This document shows positions 1 to 7,345 of a stretch of DNA of 32,553 nucleotides, piece by piece (the stretch's first letter is position 1; every line of letters begins with the position of its first letter). Source of the stretch: Acidimicrobiia bacterium (GTDB lineage: Bacteria; Actinomycetota; Acidimicrobiia; Acidimicrobiales; AC-14); NCBI GenBank assembly GCA_023265045.1, contig JAHFUQ010000032.1, forward strand, positions 1 to 32,553, in the 5' to 3' direction. The notes beneath the pieces are model-generated. The model worked only from the letters and a program-made list of their open reading frames with translations. It searched no databases and was not told where the DNA came from. A program made the translations under genes and the position numbers.

Positions 1-721
1 CCTGGCTGACCCCGGCCGGCTCCACCCCGCGGTCGGTGAGCCGCTTCACGCTCACGCGCGAGGTCACGCCCGTGACGCGGTCGTGCACGAACACGTCGTC
101 CTCGCAGCAGTTGCCGTCTTCCGGCGCGAGATCCTGCGCCGCCGACTGAAAGGTGACCAGGCGGCCGTCGCCGCTGATCGACGGTTTGACGCTGGCCCGT
201 GCGACCTCGGCGCCGGCCGTGGTGACGCTGACGCGCTCGGTCGTGCCCGCCATCCGGTCGCGGACGAATACGTCCGTGGTGTTGTTGCCGTCGCCGGGCA
301 CGAGGTTGGTGGAGTCGGACTCGAAGGCGACGAACCGCCCATCGGCGCTGATCGCCGGGCTGTGACCGCCCCCGCTGCCACGGTTGCCGTGCGTGCCGTC
401 GGACGCCACGCTGACCAGCTCGGTCGTGCCCGCGACCCGATCCCGGACGAAGATGTTGCTTCCTGTCGATTGCCCGTCGACGAGGTTCATCGCCCGGGAG
501 AAGAAGGCGACGTAGCGGCCGTCGGCGCTGAGCGCGGGGGCGGTCTGGCTGTCGCCGGTCCCCTGGGCCCCGGACGAGGAGAGGCTCACCCGCTCCGTCG
601 TCGCCGGCAGCGCCGAGGCGCCGTGCGTCATCACCAACCCGACCAGGGCGAGGCAGAGGACGATCGCGCCGGCGAGCCGGTGCAGTTCCTCGACGCCGAT
701 GAAGTCGAACAGTCCGTCCAC
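1..721 (-). CDS. Secreted beta-propeller (PD40/TolB-like) protein, C-terminus cut off by window edge
   Basis: The visible 240 residues begin at a GTG preceded by AGGAGG seven bases upstream. A hydrophobic stretch at about residues 14-33, ending in GASALPA, looks like a signal peptide or anchor. Three blade-like repeats of about 60 residues follow, each with an 'ISADGRFVAFES...' strand, a 'TNLVPGDGN' loop and a 'DVFVRDR..GTTERVSV' strand. This is the pattern of PD40/TolB-type propellers that are common as exported proteins in Actinobacteria. The gene runs off the left edge, so total length and any C-terminal domain are unknown. The propeller fold is inferred from the repeat pattern; no enzymatic function can be assigned. 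It is probably transcribed from the AT-rich gap to its right, which holds an inverted repeat. Confidence 0.8.
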   Translation of the reverse strand, partial: MDGLFDFIGVEELHRLAGAIVLCLALVGLVMTHGASALPATTERVSLSSSGAQGTGDSQTAPALSADGRYVAFFSRAMNLVDGQSTGSNIFVRDRVAGTTELVSVASDGTHGNRGSGGGHSPAISADGRFVAFESDSTNLVPGDGNNTTDVFVRDRMAGTTERVSVTTAGAEVARASVKPSISGDGRLVTFQSAAQDLAPEDGNCCEDDVFVHDRVTGVTSRVSVKRLTDRGVEPAGVSQ

Positions 722-806
722 AGGCGGCCCTCCTCGCAGTTCAGGTTCGTGACAGAACCGACCGAGAAGGTAATAGCAACGACCAGAGCCGTTCCATTTT
801 AAGAAT

Positions 807-823
807 GGTTCAACTCTAGAACC
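807..823. promoter_or_regulatory. Inverted repeat GGTTC-N7-GAACC, candidate operator
   Basis: GGTTC and GAACC flank a 7-base spacer in the most AT-rich part of the gap upstream of the beta-propeller gene. Related half-sites (GTTCC at 791, AACCGTTTC at 821) lie nearby. It could be a repressor site for the leftward gene. The regulator is unknown. Confidence 0.35.
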
Positions 824-846
824 GTTTCATTCCCGCGGGCTGACCG

Positions 847-1167
847 CTACGAAGCGCGCCGCCCCCGTGCTGGGCGTTCGGAAGGCAGCGTGGGTGGCGC
901 CACCGGGCGGGCGGGGGCGTCGCCGCCGCCGTCGCCGTCGCCGTCGCCGTCAGGCGGCAGCGGCAGCGGTAGCGCCACGCTGCCCGCGCCCACGGGGGCG
1001 AGCGGCCGGCGAGGCTCCCGGTCTCCCGCCGTTTCGCCGCCCTGACGGGGCCGGTACGGCTCGATGGTGACGGGTGTGCGGGCCCACAGGTGCCGGGTGC
1101 GGATGACCAGCAACACCATGAGGCCGAGCAGGGGGCCGAGGGCGACGAGGGCGGCGAGGAACGGCAC
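847..1167 (-). CDS. Small single-pass membrane protein with Pro/Asp-Gly-rich tail
   Basis: This 106-residue protein starts at GTG, six bases after the stop of the ClpC-N-like gene, so the two are probably co-transcribed. Residues about 3-22 form one strongly hydrophobic helix. A basic stretch and a low-complexity cytoplasmic tail rich in Pro, Arg and Gly follow, including an Asp-Gly tandem encoded by a (GCCGTC)4 repeat. No recognisable domain is present and the ribosome binding site is weak. Its position suggests a membrane partner of the upstream gene, but that is inference. It may be poorly conserved. Confidence 0.5.
   Translation of the reverse strand: MPFLAALVALGPLLGLMVLLVIRTRHLWARTPVTIEPYRPRQGGETAGDREPRRPLAPVGAGSVALPLPLPPDGDGDGDGGGDAPARPVAPPTLPSERPARGRRAS
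928..951. repeat. (GCCGTC)4 hexanucleotide repeat
   Basis: Four perfect copies of GCCGTC lie inside the small membrane protein gene and encode an Asp-Gly tandem on the minus strand. Copy-number changes would keep the frame. Confidence 0.8.
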
Positions 1168-1173
1168 GGTGCG

Positions 1174-2427
1174 CTACTCGGAGGCCGCGGTGTCCGGCCC
1201 GGATAGGTCGACGAGGGCGTGGGCGACGAGGAACTGGACGTCCGTCTTCGGCAAGTCTGCCATCACGCCCTGCGAGAGCCGGAAGGAATAGGCGCCCTCG
1301 TCGCCGTCGACCAGGATGGCGACGTAGGTGACGCCGCTGGCGTTCTCCGGCTGGTGGGACATGAGCCACTTGCCGAGGGCGGCCCGTACCTGGTTGCGGT
1401 CCACGCCCTCGGCCACCTCAAGATGGCCCGTGGCGCCGCCGGTGCGTTGCACGACCGCGTACGCGGCCACTTGCCAGTCCTGCTTGAACTCGGCCGGACG
1501 CCACCGGATGGCCGACCGGCGCTCCAGCCGCACGACGATGTTGGTCAGGAACCGGTCGAGCTGGGCCCAGAGATCGGGGAACGGCTCGGCGCCCGGCTCG
1601 CCGCTGCGCAGGACCGGCCGCTGCCCCTTGAGAGCCTTGACGAACCGCCACCGGAGGGCGTCGTCCTCTATGACGACGCCGACGCCGTCGTCGAGGATTT
1701 CGACCCGCAGCTGGCGCGCCCCTGCCTCTCGGGGAAGCTCGTCCGAGGTGCCGGCCCGGTCGAGGCCCGCGAGCTGCGCCTGCAAGGCCTCGGGCGTCAC
1801 GCCGAGGGCAGCCAGCGCCTTGGCGCCGACGCTGGTGCTGTCGGCGACGATGGCACGCAGCACGTCGTGCGTGCCCAGGGGGGCGGGGCCGGCCATCCTC
1901 CGGGCTTCTTCCAAGGCGCGCGCGATGGCCGGCGTCTGGCCCTCGGGGGCCGGGAGGGGAGCGGGTTCGGGCACCGCCAGCGGCACGCCGCCGTAGCCCG
2001 AGAGCAACTGGATCACCTCGTGGCGCACCTGGGACAGGTCGGCCCCCATCCGCGCCAACACCTGGGCGGCCACGCCCTCGCCTTCACGGATCAACCCCAG
2101 CAGGATGTGCTCCGTGCCGATGTAGTTGTGACCGAGCTGGAGCGCCTCGCGCAGCGACAGTTCGAGGACTTTCTTGGCCCGCGGCGTGAACGGGATGTGG
2201 CCAGTGGGCACCGACGCGCCGTGGCCGATGATCTCCTCGACCCGAGCCCGCACGGCGTCGAGGGACACGCCGAGGCGTTCGAGCGCCTTGGCGGCGACGC
2301 CTTCGCCCTCGCGGATGAGCCCCAGGAGGATGTGCTCGGTGCCGATGTAGTTGTGGTTGAGGAGGCGAGCCTCCTCCTGCGCGAGGACGACCACCCTTCT
2401 CGCCCTATCGGTGAAGCGCTCGAACAC
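1174..2427 (-). CDS. Orphan ClpC N-domain protein (no AAA+ ATPase), three Clp-N-like repeats
   Basis: The first 145 residues are a near-canonical double Clp-N domain: '[20 protein letters not shown]' at the start, then the motif GTEHILLGL twice, with Glu31 and Glu106 at the positions that bind phospho-arginine in Bacillus ClpC. A third, diverged Clp-N-like repeat covers about residues 165-230 ('[11 protein letters not shown]...[13 protein letters not shown]'). The remaining 180 residues match nothing I recognise. Walker A and B motifs and the D1/D2 modules of ClpC (about 820 residues) are absent. The protein therefore cannot unfold substrates itself and may be an adaptor, decoy or substrate-delivery factor for a ClpC encoded elsewhere. 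It starts at GTG 2427 with no clear Shine-Dalgarno; a TAGCAT -10-like box lies nine bases upstream, so it may be leaderless. Confidence 0.85.
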   Translation of the reverse strand: MFERFTDRARRVVVLAQEEARLLNHNYIGTEHILLGLIREGEGVAAKALERLGVSLDAVRARVEEIIGHGASVPTGHIPFTPRAKKVLELSLREALQLGHNYIGTEHILLGLIREGEGVAAQVLARMGADLSQVRHEVIQLLSGYGGVPLAVPEPAPLPAPEGQTPAIARALEEARRMAGPAPLGTHDVLRAIVADSTSVGAKALAALGVTPEALQAQLAGLDRAGTSDELPREAGARQLRVEILDDGVGVVIEDDALRWRFVKALKGQRPVLRSGEPGAEPFPDLWAQLDRFLTNIVVRLERRSAIRWRPAEFKQDWQVAAYAVVQRTGGATGHLEVAEGVDRNQVRAALGKWLMSHQPENASGVTYVAILVDGDEGAYSFRLSQGVMADLPKTDVQFLVAHALVDLSGPDTAASE

Positions 2428-2484
2428 CGGTTATCGATGCTAGGCGCCCGTAGGCGTCTCTGCTCCGTTTTCGCACGGGCGGCG

Positions 2485-2504
2485 CCGGTAGCCGTCGCTA
2501 CCGG
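2485..2504 (-). terminator. 8-bp perfect hairpin after the DinB-like gene
   Basis: CCGGTAGC and GCTACCGG enclose a 4-base loop about 50 bases beyond the stop of the leftward DinB-like gene. There is no U-tract, so it would be a GC-type or Rho-assisted terminator. It also isolates the Clp-N gene promoter. Confidence 0.45.
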
Positions 2505-2555
2505 GCGGTCAGGTGCTCGAGGACCCGGCGGGTCTTCGTTTCCTGCTCGAGGCCA

Positions 2556-3323
2556 TCAGTTCCCCCCTTTGAGGATCGGACGGAGCCACGTAAGCGGCTC
2601 GCGGGCGGCGGCGTCTCCGTCGAGGACGGCGGGCAGCTCCGGTCCGCGACCGGCGAGGGCGTCGACCACGGGACCGACGCGACCGCAGAGTTGGGCGCCG
2701 CCTTGCGCCCGATCGCCGCTGTGGAGCGAGACCCGGGCGGGCTCCACCATGGCGTGGTGACTGCGACCGTCGCCGCCGGTCAGGTCGAGCGTCGCCCGGA
2801 ACGCGTGGCCATTGAGGGCCGCCGGCATAGATGCAATGAGCAGCGCGTAGGTCACCGCGACCTCCTCCTCCACGGCGGTCGACTCGTCCTCCCACCCGAG
2901 CATCTCGGTCACGTCGCGCGCATGGACCCATGCGTCCCAGAACACGTGGGTCGTGAGCACCGTCCAATGCACCGGCCCGTAGGGTCCCATCACCGCCTCG
3001 TCCCTGGGGGCGGCGGTACGCGCCGCGAGCCCCGCCGCTTCCTCAGCGGCGAGCGTGCGGAGGTCTCGGGCCGTCGCTTCGGGGGACTCCCCGGTGGTCT
3101 GCTCGAGCCACCGCTGGGGCGTCAGGCGGGCGTCGAACCCGGGCTCCAGCACGGAGGCTCCCTCACTGTGGAGCTGGCGCACATGCAGCCGGCACGCGTC
3201 GCGCACGTGGCGTAGGACATCGTGCACGGACCACAGCTCGCACCGGCTGGCGAGGCGCCAGTGGGCGGGCTGGAGGCGCTCGGTGAGCTGCACCAGGCGA
3301 TGGCGGAGCGCGGCGAACGCCAT
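2556..3323 (-). CDS. Maleylpyruvate isomerase/DinB-like, mycothiol-dependent enzyme family
   Basis: The protein has 255 residues from ATG 3323, which follows GGAG by nine bases. An in-frame extension to 3428 exists, but it runs into a duplicated fur fragment, so I reject it. The N-terminal half looks like the four-helix DinB/MDMPI fold ('LRHRLVQLTERL...WSVHDVLRHVRDACRLHVRQL', then 'FWDAWVHARDV'). The histidines in the second and fourth helices are the expected metal ligands. A C-terminal alpha/beta region ('FRATLDLTGGDG...RVSLHSGD') resembles the SCP2-like tail of the same family. Family members use mycothiol as cofactor for isomerisation or thiol transfer, mostly with unknown substrates. It is cytosolic and apparently monocistronic. 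The substrate cannot be inferred. Confidence 0.75.
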   Translation of the reverse strand: MAFAALRHRLVQLTERLQPAHWRLASRCELWSVHDVLRHVRDACRLHVRQLHSEGASVLEPGFDARLTPQRWLEQTTGESPEATARDLRTLAAEEAAGLAARTAAPRDEAVMGPYGPVHWTVLTTHVFWDAWVHARDVTEMLGWEDESTAVEEEVAVTYALLIASMPAALNGHAFRATLDLTGGDGRSHHAMVEPARVSLHSGDRAQGGAQLCGRVGPVVDALAGRGPELPAVLDGDAAAREPLTWLRPILKGGN

Positions 3324-3384
3324 GGGCACCTGCTCCAGTCCCGTCGTGATCCCGCCGTTGACGTCCGCCTCGATCTGCGCACGA

Positions 3385-3564
3385 TAGCCACGAACGGCCC
3401 GTGAACCGGGCGGCGGCCAATTCCACACATGTCCGGCAGCGGCCCATGACGGCGAAATGTCGGGAGGTGACCTCGAAGCCGCAGGCGAGCCTCAGGCCGC
3501 GAGACAGGTCCTCGAAGACCGTCGCGGGCGCTTCGATGACCGCCCCGCACGCCTCGCACACCAG
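3385..3564 (-). pseudogene. Duplicated 3' fragment of the Fur-family gene
   Basis: These 180 bases repeat 7142-7345, the 3' end of the intact Fur gene. Over the 163 aligned bases of the longer block there are only four mismatches. Relative to the source, 24 bases are missing, and those bases include the fur stop codon. The fragment encodes the zinc-binding region (CEACG ... GRCRTC) without the DNA-binding half and reads through into unrelated sequence. It lies directly upstream of the DinB-like gene. The low divergence implies a recent event or an assembly join. Confidence 0.85.
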
Positions 3565-3573
3565 CACGTGGCC

Positions 3574-3746
3574 ATGTGGACGGCGAGCGCACTCAGCGTC
3601 GACCGGGTGGCGGTGCTGGTCCCGTCCCTGGCCCTGGTGGCCCAGACCGCCGAAGTGTGGGCGGCTGACCGGCGCCGGTCCCGGGTCCCCGGCTGGCGGT
3701 GTGCTCGGACACGGGGGAGCTGGACCTGGGGGCGGTCACCGCGCGT
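3574..3746 (+). pseudogene. Remnant of a superfamily II helicase (motif Ia region), frameshifted
   Basis: One frame reads 'VDRVAVLVPSLALVAQTAEVW', which resembles motif Ia of DEAD/DEAH and restriction-type helicases. A second frame from 3684 continues with 'PRLAVCSDTGELDLGAVT', which follows naturally in the same family. The switch lies near 3680. Walker A upstream and all later motifs are missing, so this is a scrap of about 55 codons. Family assignment is by motif memory and is moderate. Confidence 0.5.
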
Positions 3747-3867
3747 TGCGAGAGATGCGGGACCAGGGCATGTCGGCCGTCAACATCGCCGAGGCGCTCG
3801 GATTTCCCGCCAGCAGATCCACCGCCTGCTGCAGGAGGCCGGCGACAGGGACAAGGAGGACCCCACC
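3743..3867 (+). pseudogene. Frameshifted HTH segment
   Basis: Frame 2 reads 'ALREMRDQGMSAVNIAEALG' and frame 1 continues 'ISRQQIHRLLQEAGDRDKED'. Joined, they form a textbook resolvase/sigma-type helix-turn-helix. The break is at 3800-3802, where a single base appears to be missing before ATT. With that base restored, the frame runs directly into the downstream excisionase-like gene, giving one protein with two HTH motifs. Confidence 0.6.
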
Positions 3868-4014
3868 ATGGACGTGAGGCAGGCGGCGGCCGAGCTGTCC
3901 GTCCCGCCCCGTCGGATCTATGAGCCGATCGATGAGGGTGCTCTCCCCGCAATCAAGCGGGGCCGGGGGATTCGGGTGCAGCGTGCCGACATCGAGGCGC
4001 TCCGCACGGCGTAA
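3868..4014 (+). CDS. Small excisionase-like HTH_17 DNA-binding protein
   Basis: The 48-residue product starts at ATG 3868 with AAGGAGGA seven bases upstream, a strong site. The sequence 'VRQAAAELSVPPRRIYEPIDEGALPAIKRGRGIRVQRADIEAL' is the typical MerR/excisionase winged HTH: recognition helix, then the wing 'GALPAIKRGRGIRVQ'. Such proteins serve as recombination directionality factors or as plasmid and mobile-element regulators. No integrase is visible nearby. It is either the intact end of a broken two-HTH gene or an independent gene. It is surrounded by gene scraps on both sides, which suggests a former mobile or laterally acquired segment. Confidence 0.65.
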   Translation: MDVRQAAAELSVPPRRIYEPIDEGALPAIKRGRGIRVQRADIEALRTA

Positions 4015-4024
4015 GACGACCGAG

Positions 4025-4350
4025 TCAGCGTCTGAGGGCCACCGGGTCGGTGGTCATCAGGGCGTCGATGTTGGACTCGATCAGCGACCGGTTGTAGAAC
4101 TGGGTCGCCTCCAGCCCTTCGGTCAGCCGGATCTCGTCCGAGATGTCCTTGGAGATCAGCACCAAACCGACGGGCTGGCCGTCGGGCCCCCGGCGGGGAG
4201 TCAACACGACGCGGGCGGTGAATCGCGACCCGTCCTTTCGCACCCGGATGACCGTGCCCTCCCACTTTCCCTCGCGCAGCGCAACGTCGCGCATGATCGC
4301 GGGCAGGCCCGCGCTGACGGCCGCGGGGGTGTGCAGGATGCTCGAGGTCC
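4025..4350 (-). pseudogene. Truncated PAS-domain sensor fragment
   Basis: The minus strand encodes 'LREGKWEGTVIRVRKDGSRF', followed by a typical PAS/PAC C-terminal half ('GLVLISKDISDEIRLTEGLE'). The start of a second PAS domain ('LIESNIDALMTTDP') then ends abruptly at a stop. The first PAS domain lacks its N-terminal half, and everything after the second PAS start is missing. It is therefore truncated at both ends and unlikely to function as a sensor. An open frame continues upstream to 4465, but that part has no PAS similarity and overlaps the response-regulator scrap. Confidence 0.65.
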
Positions 4351-4427
4351 TGTCCCGGGTGCGCCGCACCAGCGAGGTGCCGGTCATCGTGCGCGGGGTG
4401 GGGTGCCGCTTCGATCCCGAGCGCTGA
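4338..4427 (+). pseudogene. OmpR-type response regulator with large internal deletion
   Basis: The short frame reads 'LEVLSRVRRTSEVPVI', the alpha3-beta4 part of a receiver domain. It is fused directly to 'VRGVGCRFDPER' and a stop, the C-terminal wing of an OmpR/PhoB DNA-binding domain. In an intact regulator these pieces are roughly 130 residues apart. The join is near 4389. The phosphorylation site and HTH are missing. Confidence 0.6.
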
Positions 4428-4545
4428 AGGGGCGCCAAGCACGGTGCCACGAGAGCGGTCGTCACGCTCCGGTTATGCGGAAGCTGGGAAATCGATGGGT
4501 CGCCAGGAAGCGGCCCCGCCCTCTAGGGTCCGTGCGGAGCTGCCG

Positions 4546-6408
4546 CTACTCGAGGGGGTCGTCGTGGTGGGCGTCGAAACCGAGGCCGCCGGGAACGACC
4601 GCCAGGCGCGGCATCACCTCACCCTCGGGGGTGGCGCCGCTGACCACGATGCGGTCGCGCCCCTGGTGCTTTGCCTCGTACAGGGCGGCGTCGGCGGCCC
4701 GCACGATGGCGTCGAGGGCCGGCGAATGGCCGGAGTCGGCCACCCCAAAGCTGGCCGTAAAGACCGGTGTCCCACCGGTGGCAACGTTGGTGGCCAAGGC
4801 CCGGCGTAGCCGCTCGGCCGCCTCCGCCCCAGCCGCGGCGTCGGCGCCGCTGAACGCGATCAGGAACTCCTCCCCGCCGTAGCGGCTCGCCACGTCGTCG
4901 GGTCGCGTGCAGTCGCGGACGGTCTGGGCGAACACGCGCAGGGCTTTGTCGCCAGCGTCGTGACCGAAGGTGTCGTTGAGCCGTTTGAAGTGGTCGAGGT
5001 CGGCCATGACGAGGGCGAATGGCACACCACCACGGTGCATGGCCCGCACCCGGGTCTCGAAGCTGCGCCGGTTGAGGAGCCCGGTCAGCCCATCCGTCGA
5101 CGCTTGCACTTGGGTGCGCTCGAACGACCGGATCATCCCGAGGCGCGTGCCCGCCTGCGAACCGACCGTGCCGAGGCCCTCGGCGGTGGCCGCGGCGGGC
5201 GGCTGCTTGTCTGGCCCGGTCGCGTGGAGAACGCCAATCGCGCGGCCCATGAAAGAGACGGGCACGCACACCGCCGAGCAGGGCCCGCCCGGACGGTCCC
5301 GCAGCTTCGGGCAGGCGTCAATCTTGTCGCTCGAGCTGAACGTCATCGTCCGCCCGTTGCGAACGGCGATGCAACCCCACGGCGACTCCACCGGGCAACC
5401 CGGCCCCACGCCGTCTGGCCCGACCGCGGCGGCAGCCGTGAGGTGAGCTTTGGAGGAGTCGGCCAGGAGCAGCTCCGCGGGTACGCCCGGGTCGAGCGCG
5501 ATCACGGCGCGCTCAACTGCCCGTAGGACGGATTCTTCGTCGTCGGCCATCTCGAGGGCGCGGTGCAGCTCCGCGTCGAAATCCTGGCGCCTCGCCTCGG
5601 CGGCCAGCAGTGCCTCACGACGGCGCAGGTTGTCGAGCATCGTGTTGAACACCTCGGCCAGGCGGCCGGTCTCGTCGGCCGAGCCGACGTCAACGCGCCC
5701 GGCGAGATCACCCGAGGCGGCGCGCTGGGCGGCTTCCTCGAGGCGGGCGAGCGGGTCGCGGATGGCCCGGGCGATGAACACGCTCATCGCCAGCACGAGC
5801 GACAGCGTGATCCCGCCGATCGCCATGCCGGCCCGGCGGCTCCGTGCCGCTTGGGAACGGAAGTTCGTTGCCGCTGCCGCCTGCTCACGCTGGGCCAGGG
5901 AGCTGAACATCTCGGCGTCGGTGATGAGGCTCTCGTAGCCGAGGCTCTCGGCGCCGAGAGCCAGTTGGACCGCCTTGTCGGTGTTCCCAGCCTGCAACGC
6001 CTCCCAGATCAGCTGGTCGATGGAGAGGTAGGTCTGGTAGCCCGACGTGATTTTCGAAGCGAGTGCCACCTCGGTTGGGGAGCTCGACCGCCGCTGCAGG
6101 AGGCCGAGGGCGGTCTCGAAGTCCTTGGCCGCAGCTTCGAAGTCGGGCCGGGCGTCGCCGGCCCCGAGGAGGTAGGCGTTCTGGGTCGCCCGGAGCCTCC
6201 CAGCCGCAGAACGGACGTCGTCGGCCGCCTGGGCCTTGGGCACCGCCTCGTCGGTGATCCAGCGGGCGCTCGCGCTCAACCCGACCACCGACGCCCGGTC
6301 GACCGCCAGCACGGCGACGAGCAGGCTCGCTGCCACTCCGAAACCGGCCAGCAGCTTCCGGCCGACCGAGAGGTCCCGCAGGCGGGCGAGGAGTCGACCG
6401 CGCCTCAC
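4546..6408 (-). CDS. Membrane diguanylate cyclase (4-helix sensor-HAMP-GAF-GGDEF)
   Basis: The 620-residue protein would synthesise c-di-GMP from two GTP at the inner face of the membrane. TM1 is about residues 18-36. A four-helix extracytoplasmic domain of the MCP type follows (about 40-190), then TM2 (about 194-214), HAMP (about 215-265), a cysteine-rich GAF domain (about 280-425, with Cys338, Cys346, Cys366, Cys377 and Cys381) and GGDEF (about 435-600). The active-site loop is intact (GGEEF, 511-515). The allosteric I-site RxxD is present (Arg502, Asp505), so product inhibition is expected. It starts at GTG 6408, overlapping the upstream gene's TGA by four bases, so the two are translationally coupled. 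The clustered GAF cysteines may sense redox state or a metal; that is inference. Confidence 0.92.
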   Translation of the reverse strand: MRRGRLLARLRDLSVGRKLLAGFGVAASLLVAVLAVDRASVVGLSASARWITDEAVPKAQAADDVRSAAGRLRATQNAYLLGAGDARPDFEAAAKDFETALGLLQRRSSSPTEVALASKITSGYQTYLSIDQLIWEALQAGNTDKAVQLALGAESLGYESLITDAEMFSSLAQREQAAAATNFRSQAARSRRAGMAIGGITLSLVLAMSVFIARAIRDPLARLEEAAQRAASGDLAGRVDVGSADETGRLAEVFNTMLDNLRRREALLAAEARRQDFDAELHRALEMADDEESVLRAVERAVIALDPGVPAELLLADSSKAHLTAAAAVGPDGVGPGCPVESPWGCIAVRNGRTMTFSSSDKIDACPKLRDRPGGPCSAVCVPVSFMGRAIGVLHATGPDKQPPAAATAEGLGTVGSQAGTRLGMIRSFERTQVQASTDGLTGLLNRRSFETRVRAMHRGGVPFALVMADLDHFKRLNDTFGHDAGDKALRVFAQTVRDCTRPDDVASRYGGEEFLIAFSGADAAAGAEAAERLRRALATNVATGGTPVFTASFGVADSGHSPALDAIVRAADAALYEAKHQGRDRIVVSGATPEGEVMPRLAVVPGGLGFDAHHDDPLE

Positions 6409-6995
6409 GGGAGAGTCCCGCTGAAGGTGATCGTCTCGCCGCCGAGATCGATCGCGATCGTGAACTCGTGACCCGCCGGGATGCCGACGTTGTTCCCAAA
6501 GTGGATGTCCCGGGGACCGAGCGCCACGTCTTGCATCAGCGTCGCCTCCAGCGTCTGGGTGCGGCCCGACGTCTGGTCCACAAGCGTGATGATGGGAGTG
6601 ACGTCGCTTCGCGCCCGCCCGGTGGCCTTGTCGTACACGTGCGCCTCGGCGTGCCGGCTGTCGGGGCCGATCGGCGCCATGTTGCCGCGAAGGATCAGCT
6701 CGCCCTCGGTCGGGTGCCGGGTTGCGGCCTCGTCCGGCAGGAACATCTCCTCCGGTGGCACGATGTTGAGGACCACGATGTAGTGGGAGGACGTCGCCAC
6801 CTTGGTGAGGCCGACGCTGACCTCCGACCCGGGTGGGTTCACGGAGAGGGGCGGCGCCCGGAAGGCGCCGGAGACCGCGACCAGTGCCAATCCGATCACG
6901 GCGATGCCGACGATGGCGGGTGCGACACTCCCGCGACGCGCCAATCCGTCTCCAGTTGCACGTGAAACCGGCACCGAGCCCATCTTGGGACTCAT
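6405..6995 (-). CDS. Membrane-anchored secreted beta-sandwich protein coupled to the diguanylate cyclase
   Basis: I chose ATG 6995 (196 residues). An open frame continues upstream to 7340, but there it is antisense to fur and lacks protein character. Residues about 21-40 ('APAIVGIAVIGLALVAVSG') form a single N-terminal helix, and the rest is predicted extracytoplasmic and beta-rich. The stretch 'AEAHVYDKATGR...VTPIITLVDQTSG' and the closing 'FGNNVGIPAGHEFTIAIDL' recall the Tp34/P19-type metal-binding beta-sandwich, but the similarity is distant. The stop overlaps the cyclase start (GTGA), implying a ligand-binding or metal-binding partner that feeds the sensor. The fur gene lies just upstream on the same strand. 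The function is a hypothesis. Confidence 0.6.
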   Translation of the reverse strand: MSPKMGSVPVSRATGDGLARRGSVAPAIVGIAVIGLALVAVSGAFRAPPLSVNPPGSEVSVGLTKVATSSHYIVVLNIVPPEEMFLPDEAATRHPTEGELILRGNMAPIGPDSRHAEAHVYDKATGRARSDVTPIITLVDQTSGRTQTLEATLMQDVALGPRDIHFGNNVGIPAGHEFTIAIDLGGETITFSGTLP

Positions 6996-7141
6996 CGGCA
7001 CGTCGCGCCCCTCGCCTGAGAGTCTTCGCGGCTCGGGGCCGCAGACACCCGGCTGCCCGGCCGTGGGCGGGCTCCGTCGTCGCCCATCTCGAACTGCCGG
7101 CCGCCTCGGCTTGGTCGACGTTCTTGGCCCGGATCGAGAGC

Positions 7142-7345
7142 TAGCCACGAACGGCCCGCTCATCCTCCCGATCTGCCGGCGGTGAGCCGGGCGGCGGCCA
7201 ATTCCGCACATGTCCGGCAACGGCCCATGACGGCGAAATGTCGGGAGGTGACTTCGAAGCCGCAGGCGAGCCTCAGGCCGCGAGACAGGTCCTCGAAGAC
7301 CGTCGCGGGCGCTTCGATGACCGCCCCGCACGCCTCGCACACCAG
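7142..7345. repeat. Source copy of the duplicated fur 3' segment
   Basis: This segment covers the last 62 codons of fur plus 18 bases downstream. It is repeated at 3385-3564 in the same orientation, 3.76-3.78 kb away. It differs there by one 24-base deletion and four mismatches in the longer block. Confidence 0.85.

Noticed and set aside
1219-2760. 513-codon open frame on the plus strand
   Set aside because: It is antisense to the ClpC-N-like gene, whose protein sequence is plainly conserved, and it shows no domain of its own.
3324-3428. N-terminal extension of the DinB-like enzyme
   Set aside because: The extra 35 codons include duplicated fur-fragment sequence and lie upstream of a well-placed GGAG/ATG at 3323.
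7159-7182. 24-bp segment as an insertion-sequence target duplication
   Set aside because: There are no flanking inverted repeats or transposase; it is simply present in one copy of the fur duplication and absent from the other.
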